From: Muricea muricata
Lineage: Eukaryota; Cnidaria; Anthozoa; Malacalcyonacea; Plexauridae
Direction of reading: 5' to 3'
Assembly (NCBI GenBank): GCA_963855995.1
Contig: OY979717.1
Location: forward strand, 64,040,243 to 64,104,242
DNA length: 64,000 nucleotides
Below, piece after piece: positions 1 to 33,760 of this stretch. A model generated the notes under the pieces. It searched no databases and had not been told where the DNA came from. It was given only the letters and a program-made list of their open reading frames with translations. How positions within the stretch are numbered: the stretch's first letter is position 1; each line of letters starts with the position of its first letter. Position numbers and translations under genes: made by a program.

Positions 1-182
1 CACGGACGGCAGCCGGAAGTAAGTTGCGTCGTTATAGATGGCGAATGATGGCGTCAGCCGTTCTTGTTTGAAATCAACAACGGCAGTCAGTTAACTTTCA
101 CGTTCATGATTTCGAACAAGAACGGCTGACGCCATCGTTCGCAATGTATAACGACGCAACTTACTTCCTGCTGCCGTCCGTG
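1..182. repeat. Fold-back (MITE-like) inverted repeat
   Basis: Bases 1-75 and 110-182 are near-perfect reverse complements. The outer arm begins CACGGACGGCAGC and returns as GCTGCCGTCCGTG, and the motif AAGAACGGCTGACGCCATC lies on both sides of a short centre. There is no coding potential. It looks like a small non-autonomous DNA transposon. The left edge coincides with the window edge, so its true end and target duplication cannot be judged. Confidence 0.75.
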
Positions 183-307
183 TTGACCAAAACGTCGCTT
201 GCTTAAGCTCTCGATTTATCATTTGACACTTCCCTCAATCGATGGATAATTCTTGCCTTAATCTTGCTCGAAAATCATACACGTCGAGGCATCACACAGG
301 CGTAGGT

Positions 308-868
308 CAGGGTTGCCAGGCTCCAGGGCATACCGGGAGCCAAATACCGTATCAAATGAGGCCAAATTTTACCAAAAGAGGCCAAACTTCAAATTTTTTT
401 AGGTTCCCCCCTCCCGGCAGGATTTGCAAGGTTGGCCAAAATCAACGAATTTCTTCCACTATCATACGATGCTTTCCATTTGGAAGCCATAGCAGAAGCA
501 ATAAAAATTTAAGAAAAATCATGTCATGTGCCGTGTGGCGAAAATATTCGAAAAGCGGACCTCGTCGTAAACAGCACATCCTACATTGTGATTGGCTAAT
601 TTGTTATGACATCTATGTTGTGATTGGTTGTACAAGCAAGTAATTTGCATAATAATGTTCCGTGATCCGTTTCTAATTTCTAAACCATTTCTCAAATATA
701 ATTTACATTTAGTATTACAATTTACAAGCAAGATTAAAATTAGTTCTTCAAAATGGAAAGAGGCCAAAAAGTAGCCAAATGGCTAGATGCTTTTTCGGAG
801 GCCAAGCAAGAAAAAAAGAAGCCAAATTTGACTTATTTGGCGTCCAAGAGGCCAATCTGGCAACCCTG
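308..868. mobile_element. hAT-type non-autonomous element, 561 bp
   Basis: Terminal inverted repeats CAGGGTTGCCAG (left) and CTGGCAACCCTG (right) are flanked by an exact 8-bp direct repeat GCGTAGGT at 300-307 and 869-876. An 8-bp target duplication with CAGGG ends is the hallmark of the hAT superfamily. The interior repeats the words GAGGCCAAA and GCCAAAT and has no transposase reading frame. ORFs crossing it look like chance ORFs. Confidence 0.85.
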
Positions 869-1180
869 GCGTAGGTTCGATCAGAACCTACTAATACCGT
901 TCGGTTGGGAAGGGGGCGATTTGACATAATTAAGCTTTGTTTTACCGACAAGGTTTACAAAAGTGGGGGTGCCGCACTATAGTCGCACATACCCGTTTTG
1001 TACTGCTTCGGGTTAGATTCCTAGCAGAGGGACTTTTTCTCAACTGCGACATGTGTATAAATTTGACCGATATTAAGCACATTAGTTCTTATTATTATAC
1101 GTTACAGTTGTTTTATGCGTTGTGATTGGTAATGTTTTGGCCAGTTGTATGCAGATAAATGCGACTATCAGGTGATTTGT

Positions 1181-1220
1181 AGATAACTCAGTTATCTGCT
1201 AGCAGATAACTGAGTTATCT
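1181..1220. repeat. Perfect 40-bp palindrome
   Basis: AGATAACTCAGTTATCTGCT is followed directly by its exact reverse complement. Each arm itself contains an imperfect palindrome (AGATAACT/AGTTATCT). It could extrude as a cruciform. Nothing suggests a gene here. Confidence 0.85.
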
Positions 1221-1373
1221 GCATGTTGAGCCTACGGTGCAGATTATTACAGTATGCGGTATTCATTGGCATCAATGGTTGGCATGGCAACAACATTTTT
1301 TCGATATTTTCTGTTTCATTTTCCAAATAAATCTATTCTTTCGTTACCATGTTTATTTTCTCCGTTTACAATG

Positions 1374-1531
1374 TATAATAAAACAATTATCGGATTCGGT
1401 TTTTGTGATATGCAAAATTATCAACGTCTCGATAAGAGTTATCTGCCTCGCTCGGCTGATAACTCTTACCTCGACATTGATAATTTCGCATATCTCAAAA
1501 ACCTCATCCAATAATTGTTTAGTATTATTTC
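1374..1531. repeat. Fold-back hairpin with CTCG-rich tip
   Basis: About 73-bp arms run from ATAATAAAACAATTATCGG to the complementary ATAATTGTTTAGTATTAT, with scattered mismatches. The tip reads GTTATCTGCCTCGCTCGG. Both strands show matching overlapping ORFs purely because the arms are complementary, so these are not genes. Confidence 0.75.
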
Positions 1532-1631
1532 TTTCTAACATCGCACATATTTTCCATCTGCACAAGTACCACGCAGCCGTACGGAAGAAGTAAATATAGG
1601 TACAGCATTTTTTAACAGCACAATAAAGTTA

Positions 1632-1890
1632 AGAGGGGGACGTTGGGATTTTCGGTTTTGCGGATTTAGGCAGTTTTCAGGTCGGTTTTTCGATTTTCTT
1701 CGTCAAATAACTGTGGTTTTTCGGTTTCGTTAACTTTTGCGGTTTTCAGTTCTTACGGTTTTTAGCAGTCGGTTTTCAGCTAAAACAATCATGGTTTTTC
1801 GGATTTGGTGTGACAGGTAATTTTCGGATGTGATTCTGGGATGTAATTTTTTACATCGTAATTCACTGCGGTTCGGTTTTCATTGTTTTT
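1632..1890. repeat. Degenerate GGTTTTCGG-type simple repeat region
   Basis: The words CGGTTTT, GGTTTTCGG and GGTTTTCAG recur irregularly over about 250 bp. There is no ORF and no clear unit length. It is probably decayed low-complexity sequence. Confidence 0.45.
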
Positions 1891-2129
1891 TTGTTCGTTT
1901 TTTATTATTATTATTATTACTATTCACAATATTTTTACACAGTACAATATCACTAATTAAAATTACAAAGGAACAAGAAAGTGATCTTCCAACTGGCCGT
2001 GCTTAATTACAGGAATTAAACTATTTACTATACTATTTACAATGATAAAACCAAATTATTTGCCGAAAAATATATATAAATGATGACTTACAATTATTAA
2101 CAAGTATACTTCATTATCTCGTATCACAT

Positions 2130-5100
2130 CTTAGTAATGATTTTAAAATGGTTATGCTTTCTGCATTCCAATTTTTTGCGCCTCTTTAGCCAAATGAGCA
2201 TTTCATATAATTTGTTCTTGGTTTTGGTAATACCAAATCAACATCTGACTGCCTAGTATTATGATTATGTATGTCACGTGTATTTGTAAATATATTCCTT
2301 AAGTAATCAGGAACCAATTTCTTATTTATTTTGTACATGAGGATAGAAAGTTGTTGATTTCGTCTTTGCTCAAGATTTGGAATATTTAATTTACTTAGAA
2401 TGTCAATTGATTGTTATGTAACTCTCGCTGACTCGCTAGTAGTTATACGAAATGTTCTATTTTAAAGTTTTTGCAGTTTATTTGATAATGTAGCACCAAG
2501 ACAGCCCCATATTTGAGCACAATAATCGAAATACGGCTGAATTAGCGATTTGTATATGATTATTAAGGTCAGTGGCGGATCCAGCGTAGGTCAAAATAAA
2601 TTATAGCAGCCCAATTTTAAATTCAAAATAACTTTATAACAATGTCATTGGTTATGAATTTCCAAAGAATGAAATCTTGCCAATGGAATTGCTTTGAAGG
2701 TGTTTTAAAATGTAAATATATCCAAGAATGAGCTGTAGTAATTTATTTTGACCTACGCTAGATCCGCCACTGATTAAGGTAGAGAAATCAACCGTATCTC
2801 GTACTTGTCGAAGACTAGCAAGTGCCGAGGTAACTTTCGTTGTAATGTAATCAATCTGCGCATTCCAGCTCAGAGACTCATCTATATTCAGACCCAGGGA
2901 TTTTGCCTTTTTTACCCTTTTAATATTGAAATCTCCGACACAAATAATTGATCAGATATCAACTGGTTCAATCTTTTCTTAGGACCAATTAACATATACT
3001 CCGTTTTGCTTTTATTTAGAGTTAGTTTGCTTGCGGACAACCAATTTGCAACATTGCTTAAATCATTGCTCAATGATTCAACAATTTCATTTATGTCATG
3101 ACTTGCTGTTGCAATTTGGGTATCGTCAGCAAACAAGTGGGGTTCTGCTTTTTGTAGACATTGTGGTAAATCATTGATGTAAATAAGAAATAACAATGGT
3201 CCTAGGCCCGAGCCTTGTGGTATACCAGTTTTCATCGTTAGTGGGCCAGATTGGTTGCCATTCACATAGCAATACTGGGTTCTGTAAGCAAATAAGATGT
3301 AAGCCAAGAATGCGCAGACTCCGTAATTCCATAAGATCGAAGTTTGTCTAACAAAATACCATGGTCAACAGTGTCAAGTCATGGTTGTTTAAGTAGTCAG
3401 ATCTGGTTGTAGATTTGCTTTTCATAAATTCTTGCAACAGTCGATATTATAGAAATTGGCCTGTAATTTGCCATTTCATCCTTGGCCTCCGACTTATAAG
3501 TGGGAATGACTCTGGAAGTTTTCCAATCATTTGGGAAAACTCCTGTTAGAATAGACTGATTAAAATCGATGTGAGGGATGATGAAGTACATGGTGCCGCT
3601 ATTTTTAGAATTTTTGCCGATTTACCGTCACTTCCCGATGCTGTATTGGTGTTCACATTTTGAAGTAATGATTAACGTCATTGGGTGCAATTTCGTAAAA
3701 TTTAGGAAATGCATGCCCAGCAGGATTAGTGTGATTCTACTCATTGGGGAAACATTCGATTGAGGAATTTCGGGAGCTAACGTTTCACCCCAACTTAACA
3801 AAGTGTTTATTAAATGTATCCGGAATAGATGTTTCATTTAGCATCTCACCATTTTCAGTCTTTATTTCAATACTTTTGTTTTTATTTGAAGATTTATTTA
3901 AAATATTATTAATTGTTTTCCAAGTCTGTTTTATATTACCAGAATGGCAATGTAAACCTTTTTCATAATAAGTACGTTTAGACTTTTTTATCAGTCTGTT
4001 ATACTGATTTTTTGCCTTCTCGTAAGTTAGCCATTTCTCAGGAGTATTGACTGAACGCGCTTGTCTATGCAGGAATTTATAAGATGGTGTTTTTGTTGTG
4101 TTAGATCAGTTGTTAGCCATGCCAGACGTTTACTTGACACTTTCCGCTTTTTTATTGGCGCATGTTAATCCCAAACTCTACAAAAAAATTCTTCTAATTT
4201 AACCAAGATATATTCACATCCTTTTGGTTCAGGTCAAAATTGTAAAACGAACTCCACAAATCGCTTAAAAATACCTGCTCATTTCTTGTAGTGACGGTAC
4301 TCAATTATTTTTTCTCTTTCCTTAATAATTTAGATTTTCCGATCCCATAGATTAAATAATGATCACTTATGCATACGGCTGAAACTTTGCATGAGGTGAT
4401 ATAATTTGGGTGTGAATTTGTGGTATAAAAATGATCAATAAGAGTTTGACTATTTTCAGTAACTCTGGTTGGTTCTTTAATTAGTTGCTCATATTGATAT
4501 AATCTTGTGATAAACTTACGTTCAAGAGCTTGAGATGAAATTTCAGTAGGAAGGAGGTCGTAATTCATATCACCTAAAATTATTCTTTGTCGGTTAGATC
4601 GATCAGTTGCAAGCAGTTCTCGAATTTATAGAGGGAATCAATTGGATCGCTAGGTGGGCGATACCATGCATGTAGTAATTAAAAAGGCTTTACATTTTTT
4701 TTGACAATTTCAATTGTAAGAATTTCAATGTGAGGATCGTTTAAATCAGATCTGATTCGATAATTAATTGAATCTATTTCTGTGTTTGTAAATCCAACCA
4801 TAACCTTGAACTGTTATCAATTGAATTGGATGCTATTATCTAGTCGAATCTCGTTAATTGCTAGAACATGTATTTCTTTATTGTTCATAAGAATCCTAAG
4901 TTCATCGATATGTTTTAGCAAGCATGCAACATTTAAAGAAGCTATTTAAACTCTTGTATATTTAAAATCGATTGATGAACATTGGCCTTAGGCTGAATAT
5001 TAATGTAGGGGCTGTGCTCGGTACTTAATATATTGGGGGTTTTTGTATTGCTTTTGGTTGTAAATTCTGTTTCAGAGCTTTCATGATCACTTGATTGATT

Positions 5101-5270
5101 CATGTTATCATTAAATGATCAGTTTTTGAAAAAATCGATGTAATTTTTGGCCAGCATTGCAGTACCTTGTCTATTTAAGTGAAGCCCTGATCCATTTAGG
5201 TGCTTCGTATCTGTATTATCATGTCTAATGAAGTACCAGTTGGCCTCTTCGCAAAGATTAGACAGCAGTG
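2130..5270 (-). mobile_element. Degenerate non-LTR retrotransposon (CR1/L2-like LINE)
   Basis: Minus-strand fragments appear in the order expected of a LINE. Near 5140-5250 there is an ORF1 tail resembling SGNH-esterase ORF1 proteins (GLHLNRQGTAMLAKN). Near 4800-4950 lies the start of an APE endonuclease (EIHVLAINEIRLDNS), and at 4305-4568 the endonuclease end with SDHYLI. At 3397-3591 and 2912-3307 there is reverse transcriptase, with ANYRPISIIS, GIPQGSGLGPLLF and the catalytic FADD. At 2150-2560 the C-terminal part has YFDYCAQIWG. Stops and frameshifts break every part, and a hAT MITE at 2570-2772 splits the 3' region, so the LINE is older than that MITE. It is inactive. Confidence 0.85.
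2570..2772. mobile_element. hAT-type MITE inserted in the LINE relic
   Basis: The ends are CAGTGGCGGATCCAGCG and CGCTAGATCCGCCACTG. An exact 8-bp duplication ATTAAGGT flanks them at 2562-2569 and 2773-2780. The inverted repeats extend about 35 bp (AGGTCAAAATAAATTA and its complement). At 203 bp it is non-coding. Its ends resemble those of the larger hAT-like element at 14312-17008. Confidence 0.9.
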
Positions 5271-5304
5271 TATTAGTTTCGTGTATTTTGTTTACCGCCG
5301 AGTC

Positions 5305-5307
<3 letters not shown>

Positions 5308-5391
<84 letters not shown>

Positions 5392-5392
5392 T
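5308..5392. repeat. (TTTA)n microsatellite
   Basis: About 21 uninterrupted copies of TTTA/ATTT. It lies between two oppositely derived LINE pieces. The FIYLFIYL-type ORF across it has no significance. Confidence 0.95.
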
Positions 5393-5689
5393 TGATTTGT
5401 CACAATATCGCTACATAACTTTAACACTAAAATGGACAGCGTACATGCGAACAACAAACAGGTGTGACTGGGGAAAGAAACAGGATATGCATCCCTATTG
5501 ATATCTGACCCCAATAATAGTATAATGCACAGTTTGTTGACGACCGATCCCAGTGCCATGTTCACGAAGGAAATGGATAAGAATGGAATAAGTCAATCAT
5601 AATTTCTTCCAATTTACAAGCCCATCCTTAATCATATTAACATTTTGTGAACTTAAGTGGCAAAGGGTCGAGAGTGCAACAGGCAGCAC

Positions 5690-5990
5690 AGTATACTAAA
5701 TACATTACAAATACAACATCTATATATAAATATATAATGCCTTAATTACAACCAGGAGGGCTGTAAGAAGGTAATTTTGATTCGTAATATTTACGAAGAC
5801 TAGTTCTAAATGAGTTCAGCCTGTTACAAGTTTTCAGGTCAGATGGAATACTGTTAATAAAGAATGAATTTCTGAAGTATTGTTGTTTATGTTTTGTTAA
5901 AAAATTGAAGTTATTTTCATCATAATTACGCGATTTATAGCCTGGTTTGTATGTGCACAAATAGTTATTAATATCCATAGGAATGAGTTC
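5690..5990 (-). mobile_element. LINE 3' end fragment
   Basis: A minus-strand frame at 5742-5978 encodes the terminal domain typical of CR1/L2-type proteins (YFRNSFFINSIPSDLK and NSFRTSLRKYY), followed by a short A/T-rich tail. Only the 3' end remains, consistent with 5' truncation during target-primed reverse transcription or later rearrangement. Confidence 0.7.
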
Positions 5991-6044
5991 AGTTTTTAGT
6001 TCTTGCTACTATAACCAACTGATTAATTACATTTTTGAATATAA

Positions 6045-7110
6045 ACAAAGTTATTGATGAAAACCATTCCGGTTTTCGCACAAACCATTCAACTGAAGCT
6101 ACCCTATTACATTCAGTAACTAATTACTTAGCCAACATGGACAAAGGTCGATCAATAGGGTAGCATTTATAGATTTTAAAAAGGCATTTGACACAGTCGA
6201 CCACACAATACTACTCGAAAAACTCGAACGATGTGGAATAAAAGAAATACGTCCTCTTAAATGGTTTAGATCTTACTTACATCAGAGAAAGCAAGTTTGC
6301 AAAGTAAACAATGCCGTGTCAAATGCAGTTCATATTAACTGTGGTATTACACAGGGTTCAGACCTCGGTCCTTTACTATTTAACTTATATATTAAACCGA
6401 GTATATGCTCATTGGACCACCACAAAGACTTGATATCGTCAATATCTCCAAAAGTACTATTTGGCGAACATGAAATAAAAAGAGTAAGGGAAAAAACTGT
6501 TCTTGGTCTCAGAATTGACGCACAATTAAACTGGAACAAGCACAACAACGAACAAAGCAAGAAAATTTCAAAAAGCATAGCCCTATTACGAAAAGCCGAA
6601 GACTTTGCATCACAAGAAGAATTAGTCAAAATATATAATTCATTAGTCTTACCACATTTTAACTACTGCTCTACTATTTGGAACCATAATAACAAATCTA
6701 GATATATTGATAAATTATCAAAATTACAAAATATGTCTGCACGGATTATAACTAATTCTGACAAACGAGATTTGACAATGATGTTTAAAATACTAAAAAA
6801 TATCGTGCCAACAACAATTTGGCAACAATGTTTCGCAAATGTGACAGTTCCAATTCTAATTATTCCTTGCGAAGTAATAATTTAAAATTGAGTCTTCCAA
6901 AGTCAAATTCAGATTTCTTAAAAAGAAGCTTCTCCTACCGTGGAACTATCGTGCGTAATAGTCTACCCTCTGAATTTTAACGTGGGGTAGACAAATCTCA
7001 AACATATTGTAAAACTTTGGAATAGCAAACTGTAGTATATAACGCGATTTAGTGTAATGTAGTGTAATGTAATGTAATGCACTAATGCATGTAATGTAAT
7101 GTCCTATGTT
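6045..7110 (+). mobile_element. LINE reverse-transcriptase relic
   Basis: Plus-strand RT motifs run in order: HSGFRTNHSTEATLL near 6064, FIDFKKAFDTVDH near 6168, GITQGSDLGPLLFN near 6343, then the thumb and C-terminal domain with VLGLRIDAQLNW and FNYCSTIW up to about 6885. The region that should hold the catalytic Y/FADD is missing: the frame passes from GPLLFNLY to the thumb, so the enzyme is dead by internal deletion. A stop also lies near 6162. The tail ends in GTAATGTAATG-type repeats near 7060-7100, as in CR1/L2 3' ends. Confidence 0.85.
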
Positions 7111-7558
7111 GTAATATTCTTAGACCCATGGCTCTTTGAAAATCATACAAGTGAAAGGCTACCGTGTATAAATATTTTTAAATAATAACAATAAAGCTAA
7201 TGACACGGACACAAAAGAATACACTACGTATCGCTACGATGAAGTGGACAGTTTATTTTAATCTGAGGTCCAGTGATTAGATTTCACGCAGGGCATGTTG
7301 GCTTTATCTGTACCTGTTCATTCCTAGATGCATACGACGGTAGTGGCAACTAGTTTCCCGTTATACGCGGAAATTTCAAAAATGGGATGGTCGATGGTCA
7401 CAGAGTATCTGGTTCTTTGCTAAGTAGTGGTAACTAAGGTCATTGCAAGGGTGTTGGTACCACACTATCATTGAAATGGTACGTAGACGTGAGATTTTAT
7501 AGCTTATATTGAGAAAAACTAGTCACTATTCAGAACCAGCACAGAGTGGGAGAAAATT
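7111..7558 (+). other. Upstream region of FAN1
   Basis: About 450 bp between the LINE tail and the FAN1 start codon. It must contain the FAN1 5' UTR and at least part of its promoter, but I see no TATA box at a convincing position and no CpG-rich block. Nothing else is recognised. Confidence 0.4.
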
Positions 7559-30052
<22,494 letters not shown>

Positions 30053-30239
30053 CCATTATTTAACCATCTTATCGCATGACAAACTCGAAATTCTTTATCA
30101 AACAACAGACAGCACTGTAACTGATTTCAATCAATCCTTTAATATGGTGTAAATGAGTTTAATAACCATGCGATGTGTTTAAAACTATATTCCACCAGTT
30201 ATCAGACTAGTTATCACACTTATCACTCAAGTTACAACC

Positions 30240-30815
30240 ATTTGCAAGCTACCGTTTAGCGCTTCGCAAAGAAACAAGTTTTGAAAAGCTATAACTACGT
30301 AGTTTGGCCACTGAAACTATTTATTTTGACTCTGAAACTATTTCTTTTAACTCTGAAACTATTTGTTTTAACTCTGAAACTATTTATTTTGACTCTGAAA
30401 CTATTTGTTTTAACTCTGAAACGTCGCGTGGGCGGTGTAAAACTATTAGTTACGATGACCAAACAAGTTATTGGCGGTGAAAATTACAGTTGCGCCAGTT
30501 ACTAACAAAGGTTTCCAATAATCAGTCTTAAGCAATGGATTTTTTTTATACAGTAAGGCGAAACATTTAAATAAACATCGGAAAGTTTTGTTAGCAACAC
30601 GCGCAACTGTAATTTAACCGCCAATAAGTCAATAACTAATTGTTTGTAACTAATAGTTTTAACTCCACCAACGCGAGAGTTAGAACCAAAACAAGTAGTT
30701 TCAGAGTCAAAGCAAATAGTAACAGTGGCCAAACTATGTAGTTATAACTTTTTAAAACTTGTTTTTTGCAAAGCGTTAAACGGTAGCTTGCAAGTGGTTG
30801 CATTACATTATAGCA
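30240..30815. repeat. Fold-back element with internal 21-bp tandem repeats
   Basis: TTGCAAGCTACCGTTTAGCG through ACTACGTAGTTTGGCC on the left pairs with GGCCAAACTATGTAGT through CGGTAGCTTGCAA on the right. An inner pair GCGCCAGTTACTAACAAAG / TGTTAGCAACACGCG continues it. The left arm alone has expanded a 21-bp unit (ACTCTGAAACTATTTGTTTTA) to about six copies at 30303-30425, so the arms are unequal. Confidence 0.8.
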
Positions 30816-31865
30816 TAGCAGCTGGGAAATTTGTCTGAGCATGCGCCAGATAAGCCTGCGTGAACGCGTGGAAATTGCGTGATTTACGCGTGATATTTAA
30901 AAATCATATAACAAACATGGATCACAAGCATCTTCAGTGGACTAAATGACCTTTTAGCGTAATTTTCAAGAGCACGCTAACAAATCAGGTGAGTAGATAT
31001 AAACATGAAGGCCAAGTTCGAGCTAAAATCATGTTGGAGCAAAAGGCTGATTTTTTAAAATTCGACTCAAACTAGTCAACGCTCGTACTCGAACAACAAT
31101 ACAAAAATGTCACAGAAATCGATCGACTAAACGCATTAGTCAATTGAAAAATATCTTTACCATTTTTACGAAAACATTTATACTGTATCAAAGACATCAT
31201 TGCACTGACGGCCCACGTGATTGTGGATGTTTTATCACTTTCACGACCATTTCAACAACAACCGTAATTTAAAGTACTTTTCCGGTAGCGAGTTTCACAA
31301 CAAACTATTGGCCATGAGCGGAATTTATAATACAAAAAAATTGGTTTCGAAAGGAACATAAAACATATTGGAAGTAACAGGAAACAAATATCTTTTTGGA
31401 GCAAAAGCTAAATTTTTCAGTATTAAGTCAAACGTAAATTCAACATCGCGCTTAATTCTTGGCAACCCACTCACATGTCAAAGTTTGGAAGTTTGCTTCA
31501 AAAGACGATGTCCTTTACTGAAATCAATGAAAAATAGAGGACAAAATTGTAACTGGCTCGTCAAAGAAACTAATTTCGGAGCACCTCTGAAACCAATCTG
31601 TATTTCGCAAATAATATGCTAATTACATTTTGTGTTCAGCCGCCAACAATATTTTTGCACAGCGGTGGCAAATTTCCCAGCTGCTTTATAGCATAAAAAC
31701 AGTTGGATATGAGATTTAACACCTCGTTTGGACCTATGAGTTTTGGATGTGTCATGCGATAATGAAAGGATCCATAATGAGTGGCACTCAGCTTGTAGCC
31801 TGCGCTTCTGCAGTACCAGCGTCATCACTATGGGGGGGGGGGGGGGTCCATATTGAATAGAATTT
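30816..31865. other. Intergenic DNA without recognised genes
   Basis: No coding potential, tRNA or TE signature is recognised. A 15-G run lies at 31832-31846. Confidence 0.5.
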
Positions 31866-32160
31866 TGGTGGCGAAGTGGTTAAATCTTTGGCTTTTCACA
31901 GCAAAAACCAAGCAGCCTGTTATGCCTTATGGCCTGATGAAAACAGTCTTGAACAGTATTTTGCTGCCAAGATTGTTCAACATTGTCAACAATATTGTTC
32001 AGCACTGTTCAGCCTGAATTAGGTGTAACAATGCTGAACAATATTGTTTACAACATTGAACAATGTGGGCAGCAAAACATTGTTCAAGCCTGTTTTCATC
32101 AGCCTAGAACAGGTTGTTCGTTTTTTGCTGTGTATAAGGTCACGGGTTCGAGTGACAGAC
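31866..32160 (+). repeat. tRNA-like SINE head interrupted by a fold-back
   Basis: TGGCGAAGTGG at 31869-31879 fits a pol III A box (TRGCNNAGYNGG), and GGTTCGAGTGAC at 32145-32156 fits a B box. TTTGGCTTTTCACAGC between them resembles a tRNA anticodon arm, with a Glu-like UUC loop. About 230 bp of fold-back (31899-32133) separates the halves. A C-rich tract follows at 32184-32202. I read it as a SINE or tRNA relic split by a transposon. Confidence 0.45.
31899..32133. mobile_element. Fold-back with AACAATATTGTT-type words
   Basis: Ends are CAGCAAAAAC and TTTTTTGCTG. Inside, CCTGATGAAAACAGTCTTGA pairs with the CAAGCCTGTTTTCATCAG region, and GTTCAACATTG, CAATATTGTTCAGC and their complements fill the centre. 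It shares vocabulary with the arrays at 58621-61310. Confidence 0.7.
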
Positions 32161-32209
32161 GATCACTAGTAGATCGTAGTCTTCCCCCCTCCCCCCCCCC
32201 CCACCTTTT

Positions 32210-33628
32210 AAAATACAGCTGTGTGATAATTTGTCGAAATCTAGTTATCCGGCGCAAGTCTTCGGCGATGATCAGCGATCTTTTGCTTCGTGTAATCATC
32301 AACAAATAATTCGCTGATATATGCAGAAAACTGACATCCCGAAGAATTGCAATATATAAGAACTAAGCTTTTATTCCAGTAAGCCGTATTCGCTCATAAT
32401 TCCTGTTCACGTGTGTGAATTGTTGTGGACTTATAGTACAGAAATGCTTAAATGCTGAGAAACTGTGCGTACTACATGCACTTTCATAATTTTTTTTTCT
32501 GTTTCAGCCGTCGGCGGTCGTAGTCTTTAGGCTTGTAAAAACGGACATCCATGGACATCTGCTCATCTTTGGGTGTCATAGCATGAGCTCAGCTCATAAA
32601 AGGCTTTTGTAACCTTGTGAGAAAGCACTTGGCAGTGTAAATATTTTCATATTAAAATTGTCTTTTGATATGTATGCGGAAATAGTGTATTTGAAACCCA
32701 GTTTACTCATACGAGATAAGGAAATTCGAAAATTTATAAGGAGATATTTTTCATGCCTTGAACTCTCTAAAAACGACCTAAGGTTTGCAAGAGACAACGT
32801 TTTTTTAATGCCAAACTGATTTTCTCGTCTTTGTTATAAGTTGTAGTTTACGGTGCATTACAAGTTGATTACCAACGAATCGACGATGTTACCTAAGTGG
32901 GAAAAAATCAAAAATGATAGCCCGTTAGTTTGGTGGATGAAAACATGCCGCATATGCCTCACAGCTTCACCCCCTGGAAAATTCCTCCAGAATATGAGCG
33001 GAGTAATAAAATTTCAGTCTAGCTGAGGGTTTTCGAAAAGTTACAAAAGTTCCTTGTGCAGAAAAAAGAACCACATAACATTCTCCAAGGCCCTCAAACC
33101 TATGAGAATAGATAGATTGGTAAATACTTGGATAGTGGACCTATTTATTATGCTGAAAATTAGCGGGATTAAAAATTGGAGGGGGAGGAGCACCGCTAGA
33201 AAATTAGTCCATGGTTGAATCAGATCACCATACTCATCGCTTTTCTCTTCCGTTCCCTATTAGTTGTTGCTTGTACTGTAGTTGTCAGTTAGTTGAAATG
33301 ATTACCAACGGGTTTACGATGTTACTAACTTGAGTGGGAAAAAAGACTTACCATAGAGTTCATCTCTTCATGCATTGCAAACTCGTACCCAGGAGCAATG
33401 AAATTTGATTGTTTGCCGTAAAAGGAAAGGCGGAAGTCAAAAGTCGCCTTCATTTGTTGTCATCTTGTAAGAGTAATATTAGCTACGTAGTAAAGTTGCG
33501 TTGCTGCGCAGCGATATTTTCGGAAAACTGGGAGCACAAATATGCAAAAGATTATCTGTGATATGTATTCTGCCAGCAAATTGCCCAAAGGATTTGTGAT
33601 GTAATGAATAAAACGTTAAAATAAGACC
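32210..33628 (+). other. Upstream region of the SHC gene
   Basis: No ORF or TE is recognised. The segment 33020-33180 (CAAACCTATGA, TTTATTATGCTGAAAATTA) recurs, diverged, at 35290-35430 in SHC intron 2. GATTACCAACG...TACGATGTTAC occurs at 32868 and 33300. The SHC promoter and 5' UTR should lie here, but no core element is convincing. Confidence 0.4.
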
Positions 33629-33760
33629 ATGAAGAGCTCAAGGAATGCAAAAGCGGTTGAAGAATGGTCAAAGGATGGATCATTTGTTAGGAAACCTGAT
33701 AAAGGTTGGCTCCATTCCGCACAGGCGATCAAGGATGGCGGCGTTTGTTATGCTTTAAAG
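33629..33760 (+). CDS. SHC: SHC exon 1: start of PTB domain
   Basis: ATG at 33629. The short N-terminus (about 23 residues) lacks the CH2 extension of mammalian p66. FVRKPDKGWLHSAQAIKDGG matches the opening of the SHC PTB domain. Ends phase 0 at AAG|GTAATT. Confidence 0.9.

Noticed and set aside
242..1593. Several ORFs of 60-130 codons at the window start
   Set aside because: They overlap inverted repeats and a hAT MITE, match no known family and have no splicing context.
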